A stretch of 64,000 bases of DNA from Apiotrichum sp. Y4204. Lineage: Eukaryota; Basidiomycota; Tremellomycetes; Trichosporonales; Trichosporonaceae. A program made the translations under genes and the position numbers. Where the stretch lies: the NCBI GenBank assembly GCA_025531455.1, contig JAMYHL010000040.1:310001-374000 (forward strand), given 5' to 3'. Below the pieces are notes generated by a model. That model was not told the origin of the DNA. It saw only the letters and a program-made list of their open reading frames with translations, and did not search any database. This document shows, piece after piece, positions 9,365-20,641 of the stretch. Position 1 is the first letter of the stretch, and every line of letters starts with the position of its first letter.

Positions 9365-11658
9365 ATGCGTATCTTTCAGAAAAGGACGCCGGCCGTCGCC
9401 GACCCCGTCGACGACAATGATGACTCGGTACCCGGCAACTACGGCCCGCCGGTGCCCCAGGACGCCAACATCGTCTCCCGTTACAAGCTTGGAAGCACCG
9501 CAACGTGAGTATCTCGAAAGCAAGCAACAGTTGCTGCTAAGGGAGGGGATGGAGCATAACCACCATGTAGAGCAGAATTCGCCGTCAGGCTAGGCAAGCA
9601 GGGTAGAGCCCAGAAACGATGCTAATGTCCCGCACAGAATCTTTGCTGCTGTAAGCTAAGCACAGATCTCATGTACCGCCTGTCACTTTTCCATCCCACT
9701 TTGTGGGCCAGTGTGTGCAGTGTGTGGCTGGTGCACCCCCGACAGCTGCTGACAAACCACAAGGGTGCGGCCATGTTTTCTGATGGCTATGCGAACGCCG
9801 TCGTCAGTCCGGTCAACACTATCCTCGGTATCATCTACCCCGACGTAATGGACTCGAGCAAGAATGAGAACAAGTCCCTTCTGAACGCTATGGGCTTTGC
9901 TGGAAGTGAGTACATTTTGAATCTTCATCTTTCACACACCACCGAGATAGCATCGTGCTCTCAACCTGTCCTATCTCCGGTCTGTTGAAAGTCACGCGAC
10001 CTCCACCTTTTGCGGATCTACCTGGCACCGCAGGGTGCAGGATGGAGATTACATTCCTTGGGACAGCATTTCTGACAACATCAGTGGTCCTTGGTCAACT
10101 TTCTTTCGGTTATGTTTCGGACAAGCTGGGTCGCAAGCCAGGAATGTTCCTCACCACGGTACGCATCCGAACTACAGAGTGGTGTCGCTAATGGTATACA
10201 GGCAATCATCTTCGTCTTCATGATTCTCATGGCTTGCTCTGCGGGGCCGACCCCTCAGGTCCTCATCAACTGCCTGATCGCTTTCCGTTTCTTCGTCGGT
10301 ATCGGTATCGGCGGCGAATACCCTTGCGGTTCGACTGCTGCGGCAGAGGCGACGGAGAACAAGGGTGTGGCGAAGCACCGCCAACGTGAGATATCCAGAT
10401 ATCGAGATCTCTATGTCCCGGCATGCTGACACTTTTCTAGAGCGCTTGTTCGTTTGGGCGACCCATTTCATTATCGATGTCGGATTCCGTGAGCACCATA
10501 CATACAGCTATGAGCTGTCCCACTGACACGTCCCAGCCGCGGCATGGTTTGTCACGCTCGTCATGCTCTGGATTTTTACCGAGAACCACCTTCGTGCCGT
10601 GTGGCGTGGTGCCCTCGTCGTTGGTGCAGTCCCTCCTCTTCTGCTCATCTTCCTCCGTCTCTTCATGGATGAGCCTGAGGCGTACCAGCGCAATGCGATG
10701 AAGCACGTCAAAATCCCCTACCGCCTCATCATTAAGCGCTATTGGCGCAAGCTTCTCGCCGTCTCCTTCTGCTGGTTCCTTTACGACTGGATCACGTATC
10801 CATTCGGCATGTACGCCGGTGATATCTCGGAGCTTGCCATCGGGAATAATCCTCCTCTCTACCAGGTCCTTGGCTGGGGCTGTCTCATTAACTTTTTCTA
10901 CGTTCCTGGCGCCTTCGTCGGTGCCTGGCTGTCCGACTGGATGGGCCCCAAGAAGTGCATGATCTTCGGCAGTGTAATGCAGGCCATCTTTGGCTTTGCC
11001 CTATCTGGCGCTTACAACTTCTTCAGGCAGCGGTGCGTTGGTTTTTTTGTAGTGCTACAACCGCCTTGGCCGCTGACCATTGTACAGCATTGTCGGATTC
11101 GCTATTGTCTACGGTATCTGTGAGTCCCTGCGTAACAAAGCCCCGGACCCAAGCGCTGACATACCAGTCCTGTCTTTCGGTGAGATCGGCCCTGGCAACA
11201 ACCTTGGACTGTTTGCCGCCAAGGCAATCGGACCTACCGCCGCTCGTGCCCAGCTTTACTCCATCGCCGCTGCCAGTGGCAAGGTTGGCGCTTTCATCGG
11301 AACGTGAGTCCTTTTAGTCCCTGCAGGTTATCCATTCCCCCACTGACAGTACAGATACATCTTCCCGCACATTGTCGCTCAGTTCGCCAAGCGCTCTGAA
11401 CTCCTGGAGAAGACCGGTATCTTCTATGTCGGTTCTGGAATCGCCCTTCTCTCGGCCCTTGTCACGCTGCTCTTCCTCCCGAACATTAAGCACGACAACA
11501 TGATTGACGAGGACCGTCTCTTCCGCGAGTACCTTGTCGAGCATGGCATCGACATCACCAACATGGGCATCAACAAGCAGTCCTCAAACGCCTACTCTCA
11601 CGAGGAGGGCGAGAAGCGTGCGACCAAGGAGGATGTTCGTGTGATCGACGCGGCCTGA
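9365..11658 (+). CDS. MFS permease of the phosphate / glycerophosphoinositol (Git1) type
   Basis: Ten exons give 522 residues: 9365-9504, 9638-9650, 9764-9905, 10085-10158, 10202-10385, 10441-10488, 10537-11032, 11088-11119, 11168-11303, 11355-11658. Family marks are the substrate-site-like MFSDGYANAVVSPVNTILG, the MFS signature GQLSFGYVSDKLGRKPGM, GIGIGGEYPCGS, the second-half GAWLSDWMGPKK, and SFGEIGPGNNLGLFAAK with the Pro/Gly/Asn-rich helix. This is the phosphate:H+ symporter family, with fungal Git1 (glycerophosphodiester uptake) as the closest recalled relative; inorganic phosphate is the alternative substrate. Exon 2 is a 13-nt micro-exon completing TIFAA, the least certain join. The protein belongs in the plasma membrane with about 12 spans. 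Confidence 0.88.
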
Positions 11659-12759
11659 TACACCTGTAGCTTATCTCGGGGCACGAACACGCGGTCTCCA
11701 GTAAAATCTCAGTTCTCAAATAACCCCACCCTGTCTTCTGAGTTTGGGTGGGAACGAGTTTCATCACTTGTAGCAGTATTGGTTAGGGAAAAATATGCTC
11801 CTCCGTCTGATTTATGACGTTCCAGCGGCCGACGCCACTGATCGAGGCTGATTAGCCGATTGAGCAATGTTTGACACGAGTTCAAGGTGCACACGGTTCT
11901 TGTCCGGCTGTTTCTGTCTACGTTTGCCGTTTCCATGGGTCCCCACATTCTTAGATCAGGGCTTGTTGTGATCGACACTGGTTCCTGCAGATCAGCCGAG
12001 TTCAATGTGGGGTGTAATCAGATGTAGGATATTCCGTCTCGGGAAAGTCGGCTTTTTGAAAGCATGAACATTAGAGGACGTTGCGCGTTGTACTGTAGGA
12101 ACTCTTGTTGAGGCGGCTCTATCTCGAATATTTGGAGAGCCAGTGCGCAGCCCTTGGGCGGGCTGAGGAGGGGCCATGCATCCATGAAAGCTAGGACTTG
12201 CCGCAACCACACTGTAACATTGCTCCGTCCCTCAGCGAACTTCAATAAGTACCACCCCCTGCCGCGTTATCCTGTGGCCAAGTGTGCTATTACGAGCAGG
12301 GTCGCGAGTCGACGAGTCGTGTCACGATCCGCAGCGCCTCATCAGATGGTTCTTGGCGTCACAGCCGCACAGGCCGCTGTCCGTACATGTCTGTGCTCGA
12401 GATTCTCAGAACCCTTTTTCCACATCCGTGACGGGCCTGACAGGGCAGATCAGAATCGAGCTCTGGACTCTGAACTTCTGACGTTCTGGTCCTCAGCACC
12501 CTTGACTGCGATTGTTTTGCTGTGCATCACGCACAGTTCGACCATGCAGCCTCGCGCCTTCCCAGACCAGTTTCCTTCCATACCCCCCCCCTCCCCAACG
12601 GTTAACCTGTCTTTCATTCTCTAACAATCACTAACTGTTTCCTCCCTTGTTTCTTCAACGTTCACCATCCACTCTCTTTTTAACCATACAGTTACCAACA
12701 CTCCCCCGTCAGGCCAAGTTCGCCCCCGAAAACGTCGTCAAGCCCAATCTCACAGCACA
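11659..12759. other. Intergenic region
   Basis: About 1.1 kb downstream of the permease and upstream of the small orphan gene. A C/T-rich leader precedes the ATG at 12760. No other feature seen. Confidence 0.5.
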
Positions 12760-13252
12760 ATGTCCACTACGTCCCAGCCTATGGAGTTTACCGACGACGA
12801 ACTGGTGCACTATCGTGCCATGCTCCAGTACGCCGATGGCGGCCTTGAAATCCCGGTGAGCAGAGCATGAGATGGCAAGAGAGAGAGAGAGTGTGTGGTG
12901 CAGAAGCGTAGTCTAAGGGACAGAGGGCCGCACAGCGCATCCAGTCGTTTCCCACTAACCGCAGTACCACCACCGTACATCCCTCTCGTTTGGCAGCAGC
13001 GTAATGGACCCATACCTCTCTCCGGTCAAGTTCTCCGACCGCCGAAGCGCGTGTCTAGAGGGGGACAAGGATAGCTGCAAGACGGAGACCACGACGCTGA
13101 CGGGCGACGCGACGGGCCTCAAGGCGCGGGCCTCGCGGCGCTCTCGTCGCGCGCGGTCCGCACGGCCTGAGGGCTTCTCCCCTCGCCAGGGTCGCCTGCG
13201 CCGGTTTATTCGCAGGCTGATGTCCTGCCTTGCGCGCCGGAATCGAGGGTGA
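12760..13252 (+). CDS. Small basic hypothetical protein
   Basis: Two exons (12760-12855 and 12965-13252) separated by a 109-nt intron (GTGAGC donor, CTAAC branch, CAG) encode 127 residues. The first exon reads MSTTSQPMEFTDDELVHYRA, plausible coding sequence. The second begins YHHRTSLSFGSS and ends in an Arg-rich tail (RRSRRARSARP, then RLRRFIRRLMSCLARRNRG) that could bind nucleic acid or act as a nuclear or membrane-targeting amphipathic helix. I do not recognise a family. Evidence is an ATG after a pyrimidine-rich leader, a good intron and frame continuity; it could still be a fast-evolving or spurious gene. Confidence 0.5.
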
Positions 13253-13257
13253 GTCCA

Positions 13258-13297
13258 GGCCCAGGAGGTGGAATAGGCCCAGGAGGTGGAATAGGCT
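13258..13297. repeat. Short direct repeat after the small orphan gene
   Basis: Two adjacent copies of GCCCAGGAGGTGGAATAG, about 18 bp each, immediately follow the stop codon. Function unknown. Confidence 0.8.
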
Positions 13298-14908
13298 AGG
13301 AGAGTCGCCGGTGTGGAGTGAGCTACATTCATCAGTGAAGGCTACCAGGAAATGATCTCAATGCGTAAAGCTGATGAGCGAGACGTAGGAAGCACGTTTG
13401 AGTGCATTGATCCTTGAATCCTGAGAGGGGTCTTGGAGATTTGAACACTTGGGGCGTGGGGGGAATGGCGGCCAGGGCGCGCCGAGGGGGTCCGCACTGA
13501 CCTCACAGCCCCGTTATGGGCCGCCGGCAGTGAATGTCGGCTTCCGGACCGTAATCGCGAGACGCGATGCTGACCAGCAGGTCGCCTGATGGGGCCATCA
13601 AGTCTGTGCAGTAGGGCTATATTCTGCATAAATTCTGCATTCTTACCAGTCCGAGATTTGGCCACACCGTGTGTGACCTTACCACTCTGCCGTTTACTGT
13701 CCATCCTGTGGGGTTCAACGTCCAACGTCCGAGCTTGATGCTCTACGCCCTCGCCACGCCACCCATGCCCCTGCTCACGCTTCACGCCCTTTCAAAACGC
13801 ACGGTCCCATATCAGATACGGCCTGCCGACTTCACGAGTTCATACAGATATCAGTAGATTCCAACGACACGATTTTGCCCACGACCCTCTGTCTCCGCCT
13901 ACATCCCGAGTCGGCTTTGTCATACTGTACATAGTTCAGCACCTTCACTGTCATTAGCAACAAACTCCAGTATTGTTCTGCACCCCCACACCCTTGCACC
14001 AGAATCCCATGTTTGTTTTTGTCTCCGCGAAGCGGCCAACTTGCCGGACATCTCGTGACACCGGGCTCCAAACCGTTTCTACCCTTGTCACACTCGTACA
14101 GCCTCGGTTCCCACAACATCATATGGCCTAGTCCGAGGAATGCAGTGCTTCAATCCCTATAGAAACATAGTTACATGTAGTATTCGTATGATAAGTGGTC
14201 GTGAATCCTTTGCTTCAGCCGGAGCTTCAGCGGTGGTCGGATCCTTGGGATGATACACTTTTCGAACGATGGTATCAAAGTGGGGGGCCACTCAGGTAGT
14301 GAGGTCACTTTCATCACAGTGGCACCCCGGGTGGGCAGTTGCGTGGCTGTCAAAAACACTCGTGCAGAGCGGGTGTTTGTTATCAATAACCAATGGTAAC
14401 AAACCCACCCCATTGCAGGAGAGAAAATAGATTCGCACCCAAGGGCTTCGACCCATTGGGTACTGGATACAGGAGCACGAATGCCCCTGCACCGTTAGAG
14501 CCCCCAAGTCCCATTGTCGCTGTGTCCTGTGCCATGATCGATGCCGCCCAGTGCCAACGTCGCTGTCGCCTCATGCCGATGCCGCCCCATGTCAATGTCG
14601 CCGGTAGTCCGTGCCAATGTCAAAGCCGATGTCGCCCCGTGCCAATGCTAATGTTGCCCCGTGCCAAAGTCGCTGCTGGTCCATGCCGATGCCAAAGCCG
14701 TGACAATGTTAATGTCGCCCCGTGTCAAAGTTGTTGCTGCCCCATGCCGATGCCATAGTTGATGTCGCTCCGTGCAAATGTTGATGTAGTCCTTATTTCC
14801 TCGTGTCGTCCCTCGCTAATAAAAGAAGTTTCAGTGTCGTTCCGGTAGAAATCTTACCATGATTGTTCACCAAGTCGCCCTACGTTGTGGATTGCCGTTG
14901 CTAAAGTT

Positions 14909-15268
14909 GTCAATGCCGGTGTCTGTTCATGATATCTCACCGTGATGTCCTCCGTCTCCTCCATATGTGGTCAGTGCGATGCTACATACGTCAATGCCGA
15001 TGTCTGTTCCTTATGTCTCACCGTGATGATCTCCGTCTTCTCGAAAATGTTTGTTTGAGGAAACGCTGGATTTGTCAATGTCGATGTCTGTCCAGGATGT
15101 CTCACCGTGGTGTCCTCCGCATTACCAAGAAGCTGTAGGTGCCGATGCTGAATTCGTCAATCGCGATGTTTGTCCGTGATATCTCACCGTGATATTCTCC
15201 GTCTCCTCAAGAAGTTGTAGGCGCCGATGCTGAACACGTCAATTCTGTTCGTAATATCTCACCGTGTG
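14909..15268. repeat. ~82-bp degenerate tandem repeat, about 4.5 copies
   Basis: The word GTCAATGCCGATGTCTGT followed by GATATCTCACCGTGATGTCC and CTCCGTCTCCTC recurs with starts at about 14909, 14990, 15074, 15156 and 15238, a spacing of 81-84 bp. The copies differ by substitutions and small indels and preserve no open frame, so this is non-coding satellite-like DNA. Confidence 0.8.
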
Positions 15269-15746
15269 GGTTTTCCTTAGGTTGTCGGGAGGACATGAGA
15301 GGGAGAGGGGGGGGCTTTGTCTTGTCTCATGGTCGAGGGTCGGGTTCCATCGGGCGGAGCGGTAAGCGGACAATTTTCGGGCCAGCCGAGCGAATTGTAG
15401 TCTCAAAAGTCAGTTGTTTGCTTGTTTTAAGGCTTTAATGTACTCACCCTGCCTTCTAAAATTCGACTTGAGATGTTGTCTTGTCGGTGCCATGCAATCG
15501 CTATCGTCGAACAGGCGGGAGGTAACGGTCGCTGCTCGAAGTTGTTGTTGTCGTCGGGATTGCCATGCGCCTAAGCGGCACTACTCCTGCGGGGCAGCCG
15601 GGGGCCGCAAAGAGTTGTCCTTGGTGTATATGTCAAGGGCCAAATCGAGCTGGAAGTCAGAGAACTCCCTGACAAGTACGGAGGGGCTTTCACAGAGTTT
15701 TACTCACGGGCTTCATTGGCGGACTCGGTTTTCAAGCGGCACTGTT

Positions 15747-17543
15747 TCAACGCCGACGAACAAGCTTTTTGACCTTGCCAGCGGCCTCGCGAATTTTGGT
15801 CTCGAGGCCCTTGACGGACTGGCGAAGGCGGCGACGGGGCTTGATCGTCGGGATCACGTCCAGACCAGTGTTGCCGTTGATCTTTTCAGCTGCGGAAATG
15901 TCGTCGGCGGCTGAGGAGTCGTGGTCGGGTGACGTGATCTCCTGGTTCTCCTTGGCCTCTCCGGAGTAGGGGTGTGCCTCGCAAAGGCAATCGAGCCAGT
16001 TAACAACCTTGTGCGAGGCCGGGCGGCACCCAGGGGAAAATGCGGAGAGGGAGCTGAGAAGAGTCTTGACATCCGCAGGGAGCAGAGACGCAAGCTCGTT
16101 CTCGAGCTCTAAAAGGTCAAAGGCCGAGGTACCGTTGTTCTGCTCACACTGAAGATACGCAGTGTAGAGTGCCTTGGAGTCGAGGAGGCCCTCAATGTAG
16201 TCTTTGGGGAGGGCACGGCAGGCAATGGCGCAGAAGACAAGACTGTCATGTCAGTATCAAGGTTTCGAAGCTAGAATTTGTCTGACTCACCCAACGGAGA
16301 ACCAGTCGGACGCAGGAACAGTGTATCCCGGGATGGGGGCGTGGGGTTCGGCAAAACCTTTGAGTGATTCAATGGCCATGTAGGTAATCGTACCACTGGG
16401 AACGTGGCGGGCCGAGTCATTCTCAAAGTGATGGGCGAGTCCGAAGTCGGCGAGAACGATGCGCGACCCGGGGCGGTTTTCGACAAGAAGAATGTTGGCG
16501 GGTTTGATGTCGAGGTGTGCCATCCGTTTGCGTGCATCCACGCTACGCCGTCCGAAAGCTGGCGGATCCAGTACAGGGAAAGAGCAACGCTGAGAGGCGC
16601 GCCCTGACCCGAGACGAAAGAACCCAGAGTACCGCCGTGGTAGGCACGCATCATGATGAGGTATCTACGCTGTCAGAGGAAAAAAATCAATGGTAATGGA
16701 AACAAGGGAAAGCGATGAAGGAAAGCGAGAGGGGAGATGGCAGGAGGTGAACAAAATGTAAGGAAAACATGGAAGACAAGTAACAAGACAGGAGAAGATC
16801 ATAGAAACTAAGACTCACACGTCCTGGAGCTTTCGATAGCTGGCGCAGTAGTATCCCATGAGATTCCGGTGTCGGGGAATGGCACGAAGCGCATCCACTT
16901 CCTTGCTCCAGGATTTGCGGCAGTTGGTGATCTTGATGGCCGCCACCCGAGTAATCTTGGTGATCGGGTGTTCGAAAAATCCGAGAGTTACCTCTCCGAA
17001 GGCTCCTTTTCCAAGCGTCGGGCCAAGTCCAAGGAGAAGACCGGCACCTCCGTAGGTGGTTGTGAGCGAGCCAGGGGGTACGAGGAATCGACTAATAAAG
17101 GACCGGACCGACACGTTGCCCTCAGCATCCTCGGACATGATGAGCGAATGAGGAGCGTTGAGAAGAAAAGAGCAAAACGGAGCCAAGCTAACCCTGCTAA
17201 TCTCGACGGTAGTGCGAGCCGTGAAAAACTGAGTGGCTCGCGCCGTGAGGTACTCAGCCATCGAGGAAGTAGTCGTCAACAGGGAAGCGGTGGTAGAGGT
17301 CGGGGGGTCGGACAAACGAAGGGTGGGAGTGACCGGGGTAGCACATCCGCACAAAGTCGAAACCGAGGCAAGGGGAGAGACCGAAACCGGAGCAGAAAAC
17401 AAAGACTTGACAAAAGAAGAGGGCGACGAGGTGTCGCAGACGGGGCAAGAGCGGCGGAAACCGCACTTGGGAGTGGCAAGGCCGAGGGCAGCCTTGAGAG
17501 GAAGTGTAATGGCGACCAGCGCCGATTTCAGCTTCGAGAACAT
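15747..17543 (-). CDS. Serine/threonine protein kinase with a one-base frameshift in the catalytic loop
   Basis: Three exons (17543-16819, 16664-16291, 16242-15747). About 170 residues of Ser/Thr/Ala-rich N-terminus begin MFSKLKSALVAITLPLKAAL, hydrophobic and signal- or mitochondrion-like. The kinase fold follows: GKGAFGEV loop (178-185), VAAIK with Lys204, GTL hinge region, HLDIKPANIL catalytic loop, ADFGLAHHF, then TYMAIESL in place of APE. A basic tail ends KVKKLVRRR. Between the helix reading WMHANG and the loop MAHLDIKPANIL the frame shifts by one base near 16520-16530. With one extra base, exon 2 would also match the phases of both flanking introns, so the rest of the gene looks intact. 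It may be a sequencing or assembly error or a very recent pseudogene. The first intron (154 nt) is long for this locus. Confidence 0.75.
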
Positions 17544-20500
17544 GTTGTCAAGCGATTTTTAAAGTCTTTTGGCTGTCAAGGAGAAGGAGTGGTGAAAGGC
17601 AAGAAACGATGAGACATACAAACAGCGAGGGAGGAGGGAGTGGGAATGGTGATTGGAACAAGGTGGCAGGGGAAGGATTAGGGTGGACGGGGAGATAAGA
17701 TAACAGAAGGAAGGCAGGAGAGGGGCATCGTGAAGGGAGAACATGGGAGATTATGAGTCAAAGGCCAATGAAAGAGTGAGAGAATCAGCGAAGTGAAGAG
17801 GGGCAGATTAACGAGGACAACGAAGCCAAGACAGAGGGAAAGGATTAGAAGATCAGGAAAGCAGAATACGAAAAAGGACGTGGTATGGAGGAGGCGTGAA
17901 CCAGAGTAGGAAAGGGGAAAAAAAAATCAGGAATGAAAGCCAGGGAAGTGGTGACGCCGAGGAGGGTTGAGGAAAGTCAGAAATCGAAACAGCAATGGCG
18001 ATAAACGTGATAAAGAGGAACAGTGTCAGCAACGTTGTTAAGAGGATAAAAGCTGCCTCGGAACTCACAAGAACTCTGGGTGGGGATGATGGGGAAAAAG
18101 AAGAAGAAAGGCAATTGCCACCTTTTTATTGGGACAGAGCTGGGAGGGGGGACAGTGGGGTGTGGTTGGGAGGTCAATGGTGGATAGAAGACGGGGCGGG
18201 GTGCCACTTACTATGGTGACAGGCGCAAGACCCAAGGAAAAACAAATCAGTCGCGTACCAGCACCACCCCTCGTTCGTCCTCTTGACCTTTCGGGATTTC
18301 GGCCGCCATAATGTCGCTATTCTACTTTGTGGCGAACGTGGCTCGGGCGTGTGTTTCATGCCTCGGTGCATTGATTAAGAGTATGGCTTTATAACTCTAT
18401 GGATCTATGGCTCGATGACCTGTGCGGTCTACCTTGCACCTTGGGAATGTTGTTGCCTGCAATTGCCTGTCTGCATCGACCGACGCGGCGGTACGCAAGG
18501 AAAGTGGAGGTAGGCGACACTTTTTACGGGAACACCCTGTGCGATGCCGTGCATTGTGCTTACGATCTGCGGGATCACCAACCCTAATTATTTCAGGAAG
18601 TGAGCTTATCGGGAGGACGTGCAGCGCGTTTTGTTTTCTTATCAGCATCAGCACCGACATCGGCGGGCATTTCCGCTCCGAAGTTGCTCCGCTCTGCATG
18701 GCCGTATCGCCAAGGTCAAACATCATCATGGTGTCGGATGCAGCATTACCTGTTTGGGTATTTTTATAGTCGTTGCATAGCGCCGGAGACATTCGGCGCA
18801 CAATCGGAGACATGTCGCAAATCCCTGGAGACAACGGCAAGAGATTAGATATGCAATGTGTGCACCCCCCAGGTCCCTCTCTGGTCTACTGCCCGATGCT
18901 GATGAGGTGTGATCGTGCATGCAGTGCATTAAGAACAACGATATAATGTTTTTGAGGTGTTGTATGACTGTTGAGACTGTGTGATTTTTATGGAGGGTGG
19001 TCGACAAGGCCGCCTGCGTGTCACGGCCCACAACGTCCTGGGCGCGTCTTCCGTTGTGATGATCCGGTGATCCTCCGCGGTAGATCCCAATAAAAGATAA
19101 AAAGAAAAAAAGCTCTTCTCGGGAAGTTCAATGCGAGCTGTGCCTCAACAGCGGCGATCCGGGGAAAGGGGGATCGGGGACAAGGACCAGCAGGCGTTAA
19201 CACCGACTCGCGGGGATCACGGGAATATGAGCTGGTGGCAAGAAACTCGAGCAGGCGCAAAACTCTTGCACGTGAATATGCTGTCGGGCATTCCATAACG
19301 CCGAGGAGGAGGCGATCTGCATTGGCGGGAGGCCAGAGATGTGTGCTGGAAAGGCAGGAGACGCAAGAAAAAAGAAAGAAGAAAACATGTAGACGCATAG
19401 CGCAGACGACGATCCTGCCCCATGGGTCGCCCAATCACCCGACCCTGGGTGACTATCAGCTGTGGAGAGATACGCGATCTTGGCTGAACCCCTGTGGGGT
19501 CCCTATTGATTCTCCTGAGATCTGCTGTGTGCTTCTTTCCCCAAAAAACCGGTGATGCCAAGACGCTAAGAGGATAAAAACAAACACACAAGTCCCCGTC
19601 AGCGTAGGAGCTCGTAGGACGGAGTCCTCTGGCGCAGCGTCCCAGTTGATCACCGGCTCAAGTTTGCCGGCTGCCCGCCGGTTGGGTGCTCGTGTGCTGC
19701 TGTCACAAAGCAGAAGGAAATGCATTCCAACCCTCCACTCGAAAATGCCAGATGACCGCCACGACCCTCCATATTCTGAAGGAAATAATTGCAGTCACTC
19801 GTACTCGTAACGGCACGGGCGACGGAGCTCAAAAGATAGAACGTCGGAAGACAAGCCGACGCGTGAGCCGTGCTGCTGGAACGGCACATACGCTGGAATC
19901 GCCTGGGAGGCGTCATCGGGCGGTGTGGCACCTGACTCTGTAATGCAGGCGACGAGACCCTGAGCCGAACCCGCCGGGCCGCCAGCGCAGCCATACCCCG
20001 TTCTCATCATTCCACAGCACTGACCTCACTGCAGTTCAAGCTTCACAGAACGGAAGCGAACGTTCCCGGATCGGCTTCTAGAAAACAATCCTCGTTGTAT
20101 TACGGCCTGCATACACTTTGATTGTGTGATCCCGGTGTCCATGCTCAGCTCATGCGTTTATTATGTCAGCACGAGGGCAATAACTTTCTCGAGACGGCAG
20201 CGTGTTCAAAGTGTGCTGTGCTCCGGTTTGTAGAGCTTCAGGGCCCGAGGGCCGCCGCTGTGTTCCAAGCTGGACAATTCTAAGTCCAGGGTACCGCGTA
20301 CACAGAAAACACAACGCGACGCGTTCTCTGATCGTAGCCCTTCCAAGCCTCGTACTTGTTGTCCGCCCGTGATGAAACAATGTTTGGCGCTAGTTCTTGT
20401 TGACCGTTTATTCGCTCTATTGTTAGCAGACACCCAGTCCACCTCAAGCAGCAGCTGCAATCCCCGCCACCCCCGAATGCACTCGCGGGGCAAACACAGC

Positions 20501-20641
20501 CAGGAGATCCCCAGGACCCGACATTCCCAGTCGGGATGGCCCCCCAGCTCTCTCCAAACATCCCCCCGGACCCCGATCCTTTATAAACCGCCTTTCCCGT
20601 CCTCTCTCTTTCTTTTCCCCATCTTCCCAGTGCTAGCAACC
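17544..20641. other. 3.1-kb divergent spacer between the two kinase genes
   Basis: From about 17580 to 18150 the + strand is strikingly G/A-rich, so C/T-rich on the coding strand of the leftward kinase; this is probably its leader and promoter. The remainder up to 20580 holds no recognised gene. A TATA box lies at 20582. Confidence 0.5.
20582..20587 (+). promoter_or_regulatory. TATA box of the modular kinase gene
   Basis: TATAAA stands 55 bp before the ATG at 20642, followed by a C/T-rich initiator stretch. This spacing fits a short leader and is the reason for choosing that ATG over in-frame upstream codons near 20372. Confidence 0.5.

Larger units (their letters stand above)
13253..15746. 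other. Gene-free 2.5-kb spacer with degenerate repeats
   Basis: No coding gene recognised. From about 14515 to 14790 there are loosely repeated GCCCCGTGCCAATGTC-like words; from 14909 to about 15268 there is a clearer ~82-bp tandem array annotated separately. Open frames across the words translate to Cys/Met/Pro-rich nonsense and are composition-driven. Confidence 0.5.

Noticed and set aside
13342..13857. Two overlapping open frames of 147 and 62 codons downstream of the small orphan gene
   Set aside because: Biased composition, no splice support and no resemblance to proteins.
14440..14470. Possible tRNA T-arm (GGGCTTCGACCC)
   Set aside because: Spacing of the B-box is wrong and there is no A-box, anticodon arm or acceptor pairing around it.
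14393..14758. Cys-rich small protein across 14393-14758
   Set aside because: It is a translation of degenerate GCCCCGTGCCAATGTC words with no start context or intron logic; non-coding repeat is simpler.
14909..15268. CRISPR array interpretation of the ~82-bp repeats
   Set aside because: Repeats are degenerate with no constant repeat/unique spacer pattern, and the window is eukaryotic.
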